Below are positions 25,210 through 32,898 of a stretch of DNA of 64,000 nucleotides, one piece after another. The translations under genes and the position numbers were made by a program. Under the pieces are notes generated by a model. It was not told the DNA's origin. It worked only from the letters and a program-made list of their open reading frames with translations, and searched no databases. This stretch comes from Bryobacterales bacterium. GTDB lineage: Bacteria; Acidobacteriota; Terriglobia; Bryobacterales; Bryobacteraceae. The DNA is taken from positions 1-64,000 of the forward strand of contig JADLDI010000079.1 of NCBI GenBank assembly GCA_020846745.1, written 5' to 3'. The stretch's first letter is position 1, and every line of letters begins with the position of its first letter.

Positions 25210-26586
25210 TCAGCAGGCCACTCGGGTTTCCAGGCTTTTTAGTTTGGCGGTGAGAGTGGTGCGTTTGAGGCGGAGGAGTTCGGCGGCTGCCTTTTTGTTG
25301 CCGTTGCTGCGGCGGAGGGCTTGTTCGAGGAGGTTGCGTTCGATTGCGCCGATGACGTGTTCGAAGTCGATGCCGTCTTCGGGCATGGCGATTTGGGTGG
25401 GGACGGCGGCGGGTTGGGGGAGTTTTCTGGCGGCGACGGAGGGCAGGGGAAAGTCGCCGGGGTAGAGGGTATCGCGGTCACCGCTGAGGGCCACGGCCAT
25501 TTCGACGGCGTTTTCGAGCTGGCGGACGTTGCCGGGCCAACTGTAGCGGGAGAGACGGTCGATGGTTTCGTCGGAGACCTTTTTGGCGGGAATGCCTTCG
25601 TGGCGGCAGATCTTTTCGAGGAAATGATGGACGAGGACAGGGACGTCGGAGAGGCGTTCGCGGAGGGAGGGGACCTGGATGGGGACGACGTTGAGGCGAT
25701 AGTAGAGGTCCTCACGGAACTTGCCGAGGCGGATGCTTTCGAGCGGGTCGACGTTGCAGGCGGCGATGACGCGGACGTCGACTTTGACGGAATCGGAACT
25801 GCCGAGGCGCTGGAATTCGCGTTCCTGGAGAACGCGCAGGAGTTTCGTCTGCAGGTCGAGCGGCATTTCGGCGATTTCGTCTAAGAAGAGGGTGGAGTTG
25901 TTGGCCTGTTCGAAGCGGCCGACGCGGTGCTGGATGGCTCCGGTGAATGCGCCTTTGACATGGCCGAACAGTTCGGCTTCCAACAGGTTTTCGGGGAGGG
26001 CGCTGCAGTTGACGGCGACCATTTGGAGGCGGGAGCGATTACCGGCGGCATGGATGGCGCGGGCGACCATTTCCTTACCGGTACCGGTTTCGCCGGTGAT
26101 GAGGACGGTGGAGCGGCGCTGGGCGACGAGGCGAACGGTTTCGAGGATGGCCTGCATGGCGGGACTGTTGCCGACCAGGATATGGCGCCAGGCTTCAGGG
26201 GAATCGTTACGCCGGACACGGTCGCGATAGTCAAAGGCCTGCTCAATCGCTTGCTGAACCTGTCCGGCGGGGGTGTCCGCGGGCAGGTAGTGGAACGCGC
26301 CGAGTTTGACGATGCGCATAAGGTCCGGCAGGGGCAGACTTTCCGGGCCGGTGAAGACACAGGGGATGGCGGGCGCGGCGCGGTGCGATTCTTCGAGCCA
26401 CTCTTCCGGGGTCCAATCGGGCAGGGGTAGTTGGACGATGACGGCATGGTAGGCGCCGCCACCGCGGAGTGCGCCTAAGGCGTGGATAGGGTCAGACATG
26501 CGGGCCACGTCCCAATCGGGGTGGAGGGGAAGGTTGACGGAGGGACCAATCCAGAGGAGGCGGCGGGAAGTGGCGAGTGTCTGCAC
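25210..26586 (-). CDS. Sigma-54-dependent NtrC-type regulator with degenerate receiver
   Basis: 458 residues. The receiver-like domain (1-120) lacks the phospho-acceptor: the place where D is expected in the VxxxDLxLPD pattern is Q52 in AVIVQLPLPDW. The AAA+ domain (about 132-370) is intact, with Walker A GETGTGKE (165-172), GAFTGA (212-217) for contact with sigma-54, and DEIAEMPL (Walker B). The C-terminal Fis-type helix-turn-helix (about 415-450) has NKKAAAELLRLKRTTL. It should activate sigma-54 promoters, but not through normal phosphorylation of Asp. It is divergent from the rhodanese gene 82 bases away; no cognate kinase is adjacent. Confidence 0.9.
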   Translation of the reverse strand: MQTLATSRRLLWIGPSVNLPLHPDWDVARMSDPIHALGALRGGGAYHAVIVQLPLPDWTPEEWLEESHRAAPAIPCVFTGPESLPLPDLMRIVKLGAFHYLPADTPAGQVQQAIEQAFDYRDRVRRNDSPEAWRHILVGNSPAMQAILETVRLVAQRRSTVLITGETGTGKEMVARAIHAAGNRSRLQMVAVNCSALPENLLEAELFGHVKGAFTGAIQHRVGRFEQANNSTLFLDEIAEMPLDLQTKLLRVLQEREFQRLGSSDSVKVDVRVIAACNVDPLESIRLGKFREDLYYRLNVVPIQVPSLRERLSDVPVLVHHFLEKICRHEGIPAKKVSDETIDRLSRYSWPGNVRQLENAVEMAVALSGDRDTLYPGDFPLPSVAARKLPQPAAVPTQIAMPEDGIDFEHVIGAIERNLLEQALRRSNGNKKAAAELLRLKRTTLTAKLKSLETRVAC

Positions 26587-26668
26587 AGGCTTCTATCGGC
26601 CGGTAACGGCAAAAACTTAACACGAAAGTGACGTAAACCCGTCAGGGGAATCTCAGTATACTGTGGGC

Positions 26669-27097
26669 ATGCGAAGACTATTCCTGCAGGCCTTCGCCGG
26701 AGTAACACTGGGTTCGGTGCTGCGCGCGGCACAGCAGCAGCAATCGGGCCAGGTGAAGAAGATCTCCGCGGAAGAACTGAAGAAGATGATCGATGAGAAG
26801 AAGCAATTCTTCTTTCTCGATGTACGTGAACCCAAAGAAATAGAAGAACTTGGGACGATGAAGGGGTACGTAAATATCCCGTTGTCGCAACTCGAAACCC
26901 GGTATAAAGAGATTCCGAAAGACGCGCTGGTCCTGACGGCTTGAAACCGCGGCGGACGGGCTGTCCGTGCGGCAGCCATATTGGAGAGCCACGGCCTGAA
27001 GGTCGTGGGGGCGTGTGGATTGGCGGAGTGGAAAGAAAAGGGCTGGGAGTTGATCTACCCCAAGGCGGATGACAAGGGGGGTGGGAAGAAGAAATAG
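26669..27097 (+). CDS. Secreted rhodanese with in-frame UGA at the catalytic Cys (candidate selenoprotein)
   Basis: From the ATG at 26669 the frame gives a Tat/Sec-like leader (MRRLFLQAFAGVTLGSVLRA), then a rhodanese domain: ISAEELKKMIDEKKQFFFLDVREPKE and GYVNIPLSQLETR. Codon 92 (26942-26944) is TGA. The frame continues without break for 50 codons to TAG at 27095-27097, with NRGGRAVRAAAILESHGLKV and an acidic/Lys tail. In rhodaneses the motif is C-x-x-G-x-R, so TGA stands exactly for the catalytic Cys. Read as Sec the protein is 142 residues, normal for a secreted rhodanese. A SECIS-like hairpin follows the UGA. A nonsense mutation cannot be excluded. Sulfurtransferase activity is inferred. 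Confidence 0.65.
26947..26972 (+). promoter_or_regulatory. SECIS-like hairpin just after the UGA codon
   Basis: Two bases after the TGA, CCGC (26947-26950) pairs with GCGG (26969-26972). An internal GG/U mismatch follows. CGGAC (26953-26957) then pairs perfectly with GUCCG (26963-26967), closing a five-base loop GGGCU whose first bases are G. The stem, bulge and G-led short loop agree with the general bacterial SECIS plan. The loop begins 13 nt after the UGA, slightly closer than usual. It lies inside the coding frame. Folding was done by eye. Confidence 0.5.
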
Positions 27098-27500
27098 TTG
27101 CCTCGGGGTGGCTGCGTGCGGTGACGGTAGTTGGGACGTGCGGCGAGCGCTGGATCGGTTGCGGCCCGGAATTATGCACGGGACACGAGAACAGCGGCAC
27201 GGCGGGATTACACGTTGCGGCACGGTTGTCGCGAACACCCGCCGCTCTTAGCAAGGCGGCGGCTCAGAAGAAGGATCGAGAGGCGGTCCAGGTGTCGACA
27301 GGAGTGTCGGCACGGGGGTGTGCGCCCACAAGGGCAAACACGAGCAGTCCAGGTGTCGACAGGAGTGTCGACACGGCACGCCTGGGGGCGTGCGCCACAT
27401 CGCGGGGGCGGCATCACAGAACATAGTGGCAGGGCAGTAAGTATGGGGTACCGCGGGCTTACGCGCCGTGGGGTGGGTGTGGGGATCGGGCGGCGGGGGA
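27098..27500. repeat. Non-coding gap with duplicated GTGTCGACAGGAGTGTCG motif
   Basis: About 400 bases between convergent rhodanese and hemH genes. The string CCAGGTGTCGACAGGAGTGT, starting at 27288 and 27349, recurs 61 bases apart, in each case followed by CG and a GC-rich tail with a G-rich/CGTGCGCCAC-like end. A CCGCCGCT...GGCGGCGGCTC hairpin-like stretch lies near 27240-27265, resembling one at about 38650. There are short G-tract repeats with TTACGCGCCGTGG at 27460 and 27508. No gene is supported; the long frames here are chance, G-rich frames. Confidence 0.6.
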
Positions 27501-28514
27501 TTACGGGATTACGCGCCGTGGTGTGGTGGGGGGCGGGGCGGGACAGCAGTGGGGGGGGCAGATGTCGCCGCAGGGCGGGTGGGAGCCGAGGGCGCGGCGT
27601 TCGCGCTGGGGTTCCAACCGTTCGAGGATCAACTCGCGGATCATCTCGACGAACTTGGGATGGGTGCCGACGGTGGGGCAGCGGCGCATGGGAATGCCCA
27701 GTTCGCGGCAGGTGGCGGCCGCTTCAACGTCGAGGTCCCAAAGGACTTCGATGTGGTCGGAGAGGAAGCCGATAGGGGCGATGACGACGCTGGAGCGGTC
27801 GCCGGTGTCGGCGCGGTTGCGGAGATAGGCGGAGATGTCGGGTTCGAGCCACAGTTGGGTGGGGGGACCGCTACGGCTTTGCCAGGCGAGGGACCAACGG
27901 TTGATGCCGACCAGCGTGGCGACCTGCATACATGCCTCGGTCAACTGTGGGATATACCGGGCGTCGATCGCCATCGATGTGGGGACGGAGTGGGCGGTGA
28001 AGACGAGCTCGGCGGCGGGCAGGGCCTCGCGAACGCGGTCCGCCATTGCCTCAAGGAAAAGCGGATGGTTATAGAAAGGGCGGATCTTGTCGATGATGGG
28101 CGCGCCGGCGCCGACCTCGTCGCGGGCGGCTTCGATGTTTTCGCGGTACTGGCGGCAGCCGGAGTAGGAACTGAAGACGGAGGTGACGAAGGCGAGGGCG
28201 CGCTTTACGCCGTCGTCGCGCATCTGGCGGATGGTATCGGCGAGGAGCGGGCGCCAGTTGCGGTTACCCCAATAGATGGGCAGGTGTGGACCGCTCCGAT
28301 CGAGGTGGGCCTGGAGGGCAGCGATGAGGTCGCGGTTCTGCTGGTTGATGGGACTGCGGCCGTCGAAGTGGTAGTAATGCCCGGCGACTTCGAGCAGGCG
28401 CGCGCGGGGGACATTGCGGCCGCGGAGGACGTTTTCAAGGAAGGGAACGACGTCGTCACGCTTTTCGGGTCCACCGAAGGAGACAACTAAGAGGGCATCG
28501 TAGGGGTGGTTCAT
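27501..28514 (-). CDS. hemH: Ferrochelatase (coproporphyrin-type), probable [2Fe-2S] ligands
   Basis: 337 residues. Blocks of the family: ALLVVSFGGPEKRDDVVPFLENVLRG, then AFVTSVFSSYSGCRQY, VFTAHSVPTSM (H-S-x-P, the catalytic His) and VVIAPIGFLSDHIEVLWDLDVEA (the DHxExxxDLD acid motif). C120 in SSYSGC and C315, C319, C323/C324 at the C-terminus match the four-Cys pattern of cluster-bearing ferrochelatases. Divergent from hemQ, with 24 bases between. With HemQ downstream, it probably inserts iron into coproporphyrin III, giving coproheme, in the cytoplasm or at the membrane. Confidence 0.85.
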   Translation of the reverse strand: MNHPYDALLVVSFGGPEKRDDVVPFLENVLRGRNVPRARLLEVAGHYYHFDGRSPINQQNRDLIAALQAHLDRSGPHLPIYWGNRNWRPLLADTIRQMRDDGVKRALAFVTSVFSSYSGCRQYRENIEAARDEVGAGAPIIDKIRPFYNHPLFLEAMADRVREALPAAELVFTAHSVPTSMAIDARYIPQLTEACMQVATLVGINRWSLAWQSRSGPPTQLWLEPDISAYLRNRADTGDRSSVVIAPIGFLSDHIEVLWDLDVEAAATCRELGIPMRRCPTVGTHPKFVEMIRELILERLEPQRERRALGSHPPCGDICPPHCCPAPPPTTPRRVIP

Positions 28515-28538
28515 CGTGAATGGCTACACTGAATCTTT

Positions 28539-29339
28539 ATGGCTGCGCCGATAGTTCCTTTGACGCTCGAAGGCTCTTACATGCTGCATCAAATGATGCG
28601 GGTCCGCTGGAGTGACTGGCGGAGACTCGATCCGGAAACCCAGACGCAAGTGCTCGAAGACGCCGCCGGCACGCTGGGGCTTTTCAACCCGGAGCAGACC
28701 GGTATGTATTCCATGCTGGGTCACAAAGGCGACCTGCTCTTTGTCCATTTTCGCAAGACTTTGGAGGAATTGAACGAGGCGCAGTGGCAACTGGCGAAAT
28801 CGAAGCTGTGGCAGTTTCTGGAGCCGGCGAGTTCCTATACGTCGGTAGTGGAGTTGGGGCTGTACGAATCGACGCAGCGGATCTACCGGTTGTTCACGGA
28901 GCGGGGGTTGGAGCCGGATACGCCGGAGTGGGCGGCGGCGCTGGAAGAAGAGTTGGGGCGGCAGCGGACGGCGATGGCTCCGCGGCTGTTCCCGACGATT
29001 CCACCGCAGAAGTACATCTGTTTTTATCCGATGGACCGGAAGCGCGGCGAGGACAAGAACTGGTACACGATACCGTTTGCAGAGCGTGCGCGGATGATGC
29101 ACGAGCACGGGATGGTGGGCCGCAAGTATGCCGATTACGTGCGGCAGATCATTTCGGGATCGATCGGGTTTGACGATTGGGAATGGGGCGTAGACCTGTT
29201 TGCCGAGGATCCGGTGTGGTTTAAGAAGCTGATTTACGAGATGCGGTTTGACGAGGTGAGCGCGGTGTACGCGCTGTTTGGAACGTTCTACATCGGCGTA
29301 CGCACCGGTTTGCCGCAGCTTGTGCAGTTGATGGCGTAA
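28539..29339 (+). CDS. hemQ: Coproheme decarboxylase HemQ (chlorite dismutase family)
   Basis: 266 residues, typical HemQ length. Features: SSYTSVVELGLYE; Y163 in the CFYPMDRKRGED block, which aligns with the redox-active Tyr; and H190 in MMHEHGMVGRKYADYVRQIISGSIGFDDWEWGVDL as the probable proximal heme ligand. HemQ converts coproheme to heme b by two oxidative decarboxylations. It is divergent to hemH, so the pair marks the coproporphyrin-dependent branch of heme synthesis. The phytase-like gene starts six bases after its stop. Confidence 0.92.
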   Translation: MAAPIVPLTLEGSYMLHQMMRVRWSDWRRLDPETQTQVLEDAAGTLGLFNPEQTGMYSMLGHKGDLLFVHFRKTLEELNEAQWQLAKSKLWQFLEPASSYTSVVELGLYESTQRIYRLFTERGLEPDTPEWAAALEEELGRQRTAMAPRLFPTIPPQKYICFYPMDRKRGEDKNWYTIPFAERARMMHEHGMVGRKYADYVRQIISGSIGFDDWEWGVDLFAEDPVWFKKLIYEMRFDEVSAVYALFGTFYIGVRTGLPQLVQLMA

Positions 29340-29344
29340 GCGGG

Positions 29345-30286
29345 ATGCGTTGGATTGTTGCGCTGCATGTATTGACGGCTTCCGCGCTGGCACAATCGGA
29401 CGGAATTCAGGAAGCCTCGGGTGTAGTGCGGCTGGGGTCGTCTCTGCTGGTGGCGGACGACAGCGAAGTGGGCGCGTATTACCGCGTACCGGTGAAGTTG
29501 CCGCTTCCGGCGGTGATGGATTTAAGCCAAGCCCGCGTGGAGAGGATTGAACTGCGGCACAAGGGGCTGGGGATCGATCTGGAGTCGATCGGGGTGCTGG
29601 CGGATGGCCGCGTCGTCTTGTTGTCGGAGCGGTTACGGTCGCTCGTGTCCGACCAGGGGATTATTGCCGAGTACGATAGCGACCTGGCGGAAGTGGCCAA
29701 GCGCGGGCTGGAGGGGCTTGCCATTCGACCGTTGCCTGGCGGGGCGTCGCGCGTGGCGGTGATGTGGGAGGGCGGCTATGGCGATTCCGGTTCGATGGGC
29801 ACGCGGCTGCAGCGGCCGAGCGGCCGCGGACCGTGGCTGCCGCTGATCGTGATTCACGATGTGCCGCGAATGGGCCGTGTGGGACGGGTGCGGCTGACCG
29901 ATGCTGTCGCGACCATTGAGTTGCAGGCGCCGGTGCCGCCGGGGAAGGAGCCCGAGGCACAACGCTTTCGTGCGCCGGACCTATGCTGGACGCGGCTGCC
30001 GGGCGGCGATTGGGGATTTATTGTTTTGCTGTCGTCGCAAAACGGCCTGCCGAAGCCGACGTTTGCGCATCATTGGATGCAGCGGTTCAACCTGGAAGGG
30101 CAGCGTGTGGGGGAGCCGCTGGATATCGCGACGATGGTGCCGAGGGAATTGGCGGGGGCGAATTGGGAAGGGTTGAACTGGTGGGAGCCTGGACGGTCGG
30201 TGGTGCTGGTTCATGAGAGCAACTCGCGGTTGGCGGCACATGCGGCACTTATCGAGTTGCCGGCCGAGTGGCGCTACGCCCCTTAA
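29345..30286 (+). CDS. Secreted esterase-like-phytase (beta-propeller) protein
   Basis: 313 residues with a signal peptide of about 16 residues (MRWIVALHVLTASALA). The sequence resembles the esterase-like activity of phytase family: EASGVVRLGSSLLVADDSE at the start, DLESIGVLADGRVVLLSE, GLEGLAIRPL, and a final ANWEGLNWWEPGRSVVLVHES. The conserved Glu residues (EAS, DLES, LEGLA, WEGL) fit a propeller with similar blades. Function is unproven: it may bind or hydrolyse phosphorylated compounds. It starts six bases after hemQ, so it may be cotranscribed, though a heme role is not suggested. Confidence 0.65.
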   Translation: MRWIVALHVLTASALAQSDGIQEASGVVRLGSSLLVADDSEVGAYYRVPVKLPLPAVMDLSQARVERIELRHKGLGIDLESIGVLADGRVVLLSERLRSLVSDQGIIAEYDSDLAEVAKRGLEGLAIRPLPGGASRVAVMWEGGYGDSGSMGTRLQRPSGRGPWLPLIVIHDVPRMGRVGRVRLTDAVATIELQAPVPPGKEPEAQRFRAPDLCWTRLPGGDWGFIVLLSSQNGLPKPTFAHHWMQRFNLEGQRVGEPLDIATMVPRELAGANWEGLNWWEPGRSVVLVHESNSRLAAHAALIELPAEWRYAP

Positions 30287-30333
30287 AAGTGAGGCACAGC
30301 GGGAAGCGTATCCCGTCGTTCCCCAGAGTGCGG

Positions 30334-30936
30334 TTACCGAATCAGGGGCAGCCACGGGGCGGCGTCCGGGCGGAGAGCGCCGGTGAGGCGGGGGTCGTCG
30401 GCGATCTCGATGGCCCGTTTGTAGGGGGTGAAGCCGGATTTGATGTAGAAGTTGACGGCGCGGGGATGGTCGAGGGTGCAGGTGTGGACGAAGAGGCGGT
30501 CGATGGGATGCAACCAGGCCTGATGGAGGGCGTGGGCCATGAGGAAGCGGCCGGCGCCTTGACCGATCATGTCTGCGGTGAGGCCGAAGAAGGTCAGCTC
30601 GGCGGTGGGTGTTTCGCGGAAGTCGAGTTCCGAAAGACCCTTGTCTTCGCCATTCGAACGCAGGACGGAGACTTCTACCTGCGGGTGATGGACGATGGCG
30701 GCGAGTCCGGTGTCGTTGAGGCGCATGCGGCTGAACCAGAGCCAGTCTTCACCGACGGCGCGGTAGAGGCGGCGGTAACGGTCGAGGTCGGGCTTTTCTA
30801 AGCGTTCAACGGTCAGGCCGGTGGGAGAAACGGGAAGCGGCGCCGCGGGCGGTGCCGGGCGCCGCATTTCGAGATAGGTGACCACGGCGGCGATTTTGCC
30901 GGGGGGCAGGCCGGTATAGCCGTCGGGGAGCATCAA
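30334..30936 (-). CDS. GNAT family N-acetyltransferase
   Basis: 200 residues. A GNAT fold is visible from LTVERLEKPDLDRY on: AELTFFGLTADMIGQGAGRFLMAHALHQAW holds the acetyl-CoA loop (Q/R-x-x-G-x-G/A, here GQGAG). LFVHTCTLDHPRAVNFYIKSGFTPYK is the closing V-x-N/H-x-x-A-x-x-F/L-Y-x-x-x-G-F motif. The first 45 residues, Pro-rich, are unusual for the family. The acetylated substrate is unknown. The first two Met codons are adjacent, so the start is not settled to one codon. Convergent with the phytase-like gene; 20 bases downstream of the mannonate-dehydratase-like gene. Confidence 0.85.
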   Translation of the reverse strand: MMLPDGYTGLPPGKIAAVVTYLEMRRPAPPAAPLPVSPTGLTVERLEKPDLDRYRRLYRAVGEDWLWFSRMRLNDTGLAAIVHHPQVEVSVLRSNGEDKGLSELDFRETPTAELTFFGLTADMIGQGAGRFLMAHALHQAWLHPIDRLFVHTCTLDHPRAVNFYIKSGFTPYKRAIEIADDPRLTGALRPDAAPWLPLIR

Positions 30937-30956
30937 TGCATTTTCTACGCGGCTGT

Positions 30957-32051
30957 CTACGCGGCTGTTTGCGCGGCCTGGATTAAGGCTTTGATGTAGC
31001 CGTAGGCCCAGGCGAAGGCTTCTTTGCCGCCGGCATCGTTGGTGTGGCGAGGCATATGGTCGGGCATGAGCATGTAGGGGTAGCCGACCTCTTTGTAGAC
31101 CTGGATGATTTTGAAGAAGTTGATGTCGCCTTCGTCCGGGTAGGTCTCAACGAACTTGTCGCGTTTGCCTTTGATGTTGCGGAAGTGGACGTTGAAGATC
31201 TTCTTGCGCTGGCCGAAGTAGCGGATGACGTCGGGGAGTTCTTTGGCCGGGTCCTGTAGCATTTCGCTGACGGTGCCCTGGCAGAAGTTGAGGCCGTGAT
31301 AGGGGCTGTCGACGATGCTGATGAATTTTTTGAGGCCGTCGACGGTGCCGAGGACACGGTCGACGCCGCGGAAACCGGAGGGCGGCACGCCGGGATCGTG
31401 CGGATGGCAGGCGAGGCGGATTTTGTATTCGGTGGCGACGGGGACGACGCGTTTGACGAAGTATTCGATGCGTTCCCACATGACGGGGGCGGGAGCGGGT
31501 CCGGCTTCGGTGAGGGGCGGGTCCTGCTTGGCCTTGGCGAAGTCCCAGGAACGCTGGATGATGCCGCCGCGGCCCAGGGTGGGCTCGCCGGAGAGCACGC
31601 CCAGGATGGTGAGGTTGTATTTAATGGAGGGGACGCCGGCTTTGGCGGCGTTGCGGATGATCTGGCAGCACTTCTCGATGTCGCGGTCGCGATCGGGTTT
31701 GCCCATCATGATGGAGGGCATCGGTGATTTGGCGATGTAGGACGAAGGCAGCGGGAACTGGATCATCGTGATGTTGACGCCGTGCTTTTTGCCCATGTCG
31801 AGCATGCGCGAAAGGGCGTCGACTTCAAAGCTGCCGCCGGGCATCGACTCGGGATAGCCGCAGCAGTAGTCGACACCGTGGCGTTTGAAGTAGTTCAGGC
31901 GGTCGTCGGTTGTCGGCGGCGTCTGGCAGCCGACAACCATTACAGCTTTTCCTGGTTTGTAGTCGGCGGCGGGACCTGTTGACGACTTGGATTGGGCCGC
32001 GGCGGCAGAGGCGCCGGCGGCGGATGCACCCACAAACTCTCGGCGGTTCAT
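30957..32051 (-). CDS. Mannonate dehydratase (UxuA)-like TIM-barrel protein, Tat leader
   Basis: 364 residues beginning MNRREFVGASAAGASAAAA, a twin-arginine leader. The following barrel has the UxuA look: VDYCCGYPESMPGG, KYNLTILGVLS, LACHPHDPGVPPSGFRGVDRVLGT, and NFCQGTVSEMLQDP with IFNVHFRNIKG and EGDINFFKIIQVY. The HPHDP and C-Q-G motifs align with metal ligands (His/Cys) of mannonate dehydratase. Exported UxuA-like proteins are common in acidobacteria, and their substrate outside the cytoplasm is unclear; they may be isomerases or lyases on sugar acids. Confidence 0.8.
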   Translation of the reverse strand: MNRREFVGASAAGASAAAAQSKSSTGPAADYKPGKAVMVVGCQTPPTTDDRLNYFKRHGVDYCCGYPESMPGGSFEVDALSRMLDMGKKHGVNITMIQFPLPSSYIAKSPMPSIMMGKPDRDRDIEKCCQIIRNAAKAGVPSIKYNLTILGVLSGEPTLGRGGIIQRSWDFAKAKQDPPLTEAGPAPAPVMWERIEYFVKRVVPVATEYKIRLACHPHDPGVPPSGFRGVDRVLGTVDGLKKFISIVDSPYHGLNFCQGTVSEMLQDPAKELPDVIRYFGQRKKIFNVHFRNIKGKRDKFVETYPDEGDINFFKIIQVYKEVGYPYMLMPDHMPRHTNDAGGKEAFAWAYGYIKALIQAAQTAA

Positions 32052-32225
32052 AAACGGATCAGCATATCAGAGGAGGTTTGGTGGAAGAAAGGCGCTGTTG
32101 TTGGGCTCACGGGCTCACCAGGCGGAAAGATCCAGGGGCCTGGAGACCGCATCGATCACCAGATGCTTCACCGCGGCGAAACATCCGTACCGCCGTGGGC
32201 GCGGGAAAGAGGACGCGCGCCGAGC

Positions 32226-32495
32226 TCACTTCATCCTCTGCAGCAGCTTGTTGTAAGCTTCGTGCGAGCCGATCCAGCCCCAATAAAAGGCACTGCCTTC
32301 GCGATAGCCGATCACCCGGTGCGAGCGCCCGATGCGCACGGTCCAGGCATCGCCGACTTGCTTGAGGTTGAGGGAAGGATGGAAGGGATCTTTGCGGAAG
32401 AGTTCGTATTGCTTTTCCGCCAGCCGTTGCACCTCGGCGGGAAGCTCGCGGTAGAGCTGCCAGAACCGCTCCGACGCGAACGACTGAAAGGCCAT
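32226..32495 (-). CDS. RelE/ParE-like toxin
   Basis: 89 residues, a common toxin length. The pattern agrees with the RelE/ParE fold: SFASERFWQLYRELPAEVQRLAEKQYELF helices, then DPFHPSLNLKQVG, AWTVRIGRSHRVIGYREG and a W-I-G-S-H-E-A-Y-x-x-L tail (the usual W-I-G-H-x-x-Y). It probably inhibits translation or gyrase, but the target is open. It follows the 74-residue gene on the same strand after six bases, which fits antitoxin-first order. Confidence 0.75.
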   Translation of the reverse strand: MAFQSFASERFWQLYRELPAEVQRLAEKQYELFRKDPFHPSLNLKQVGDAWTVRIGRSHRVIGYREGSAFYWGWIGSHEAYNKLLQRMK

Positions 32496-32501
32496 CGGGC
32501 C

Positions 32502-32726
32502 TTACCGGTTCTTCCTGCGTCCCTGCTCAAACGGCCGGAACTTGCCGGCGCGCGCGTCGGCCTTCATCTCCTCGACGAGGGCCGTCCCGGCGCCGCCCGG
32601 AGCGAAGTCGCGCTCGATCTCGGCTTCCCATGCGGCCTGGCCGCGCTCGGCCAGCCAGGCCGCCAGCGTCGCCTGCTGGTCTTTGGGGAGCTGCTCGATC
32701 GCCTGCTGAATCTCGGCCAGTTCCAT
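32502..32726 (-). CDS. Small partner (antitoxin) of the RelE/ParE-like toxin
   Basis: 74 residues, acidic, with a helical start: MELAEIQQAIEQLPKDQQATLAAWLAERG. The central D-F-A-P-G-G-A-G and the last E-E-M-K-A-D-A-R-A-G-K segment occur in small type II antitoxins next to ParE-like toxins. No DNA-binding helix-turn-helix can be seen with certainty. Location immediately upstream of the toxin is the strongest support. Confidence 0.65.
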   Translation of the reverse strand: MELAEIQQAIEQLPKDQQATLAAWLAERGQAAWEAEIERDFAPGGAGTALVEEMKADARAGKFRPFEQGRRKNR

Positions 32727-32898
32727 CGCTTTCCATCCTAACGCCGGAGCGGCTGTCCGCGCCCGGATGGCGTTTGGGAACCTCCGTGGGATGTTGAAAC
32801 GGGAAACAAGGCATCGCGATTCGCCTCAATGCATGAGGCGAAAGAAAATGCAACGTTGTGTGCCGCCAGCGACGTTAGGTGTGTGTTACTTTAGCCGC

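Noticed and set aside
26942-26944. Simple frameshift as explanation of the short rhodanese
   Set aside because: The sequence continues in the same frame with rhodanese C-terminal residues and only one stop, so no base gain or loss is needed.
27131-27775. 214-codon G-rich frame ahead of hemH
   Set aside because: It crosses repeats and the end of hemH on the opposite strand; the product is Arg/Gly-rich and has no family features.
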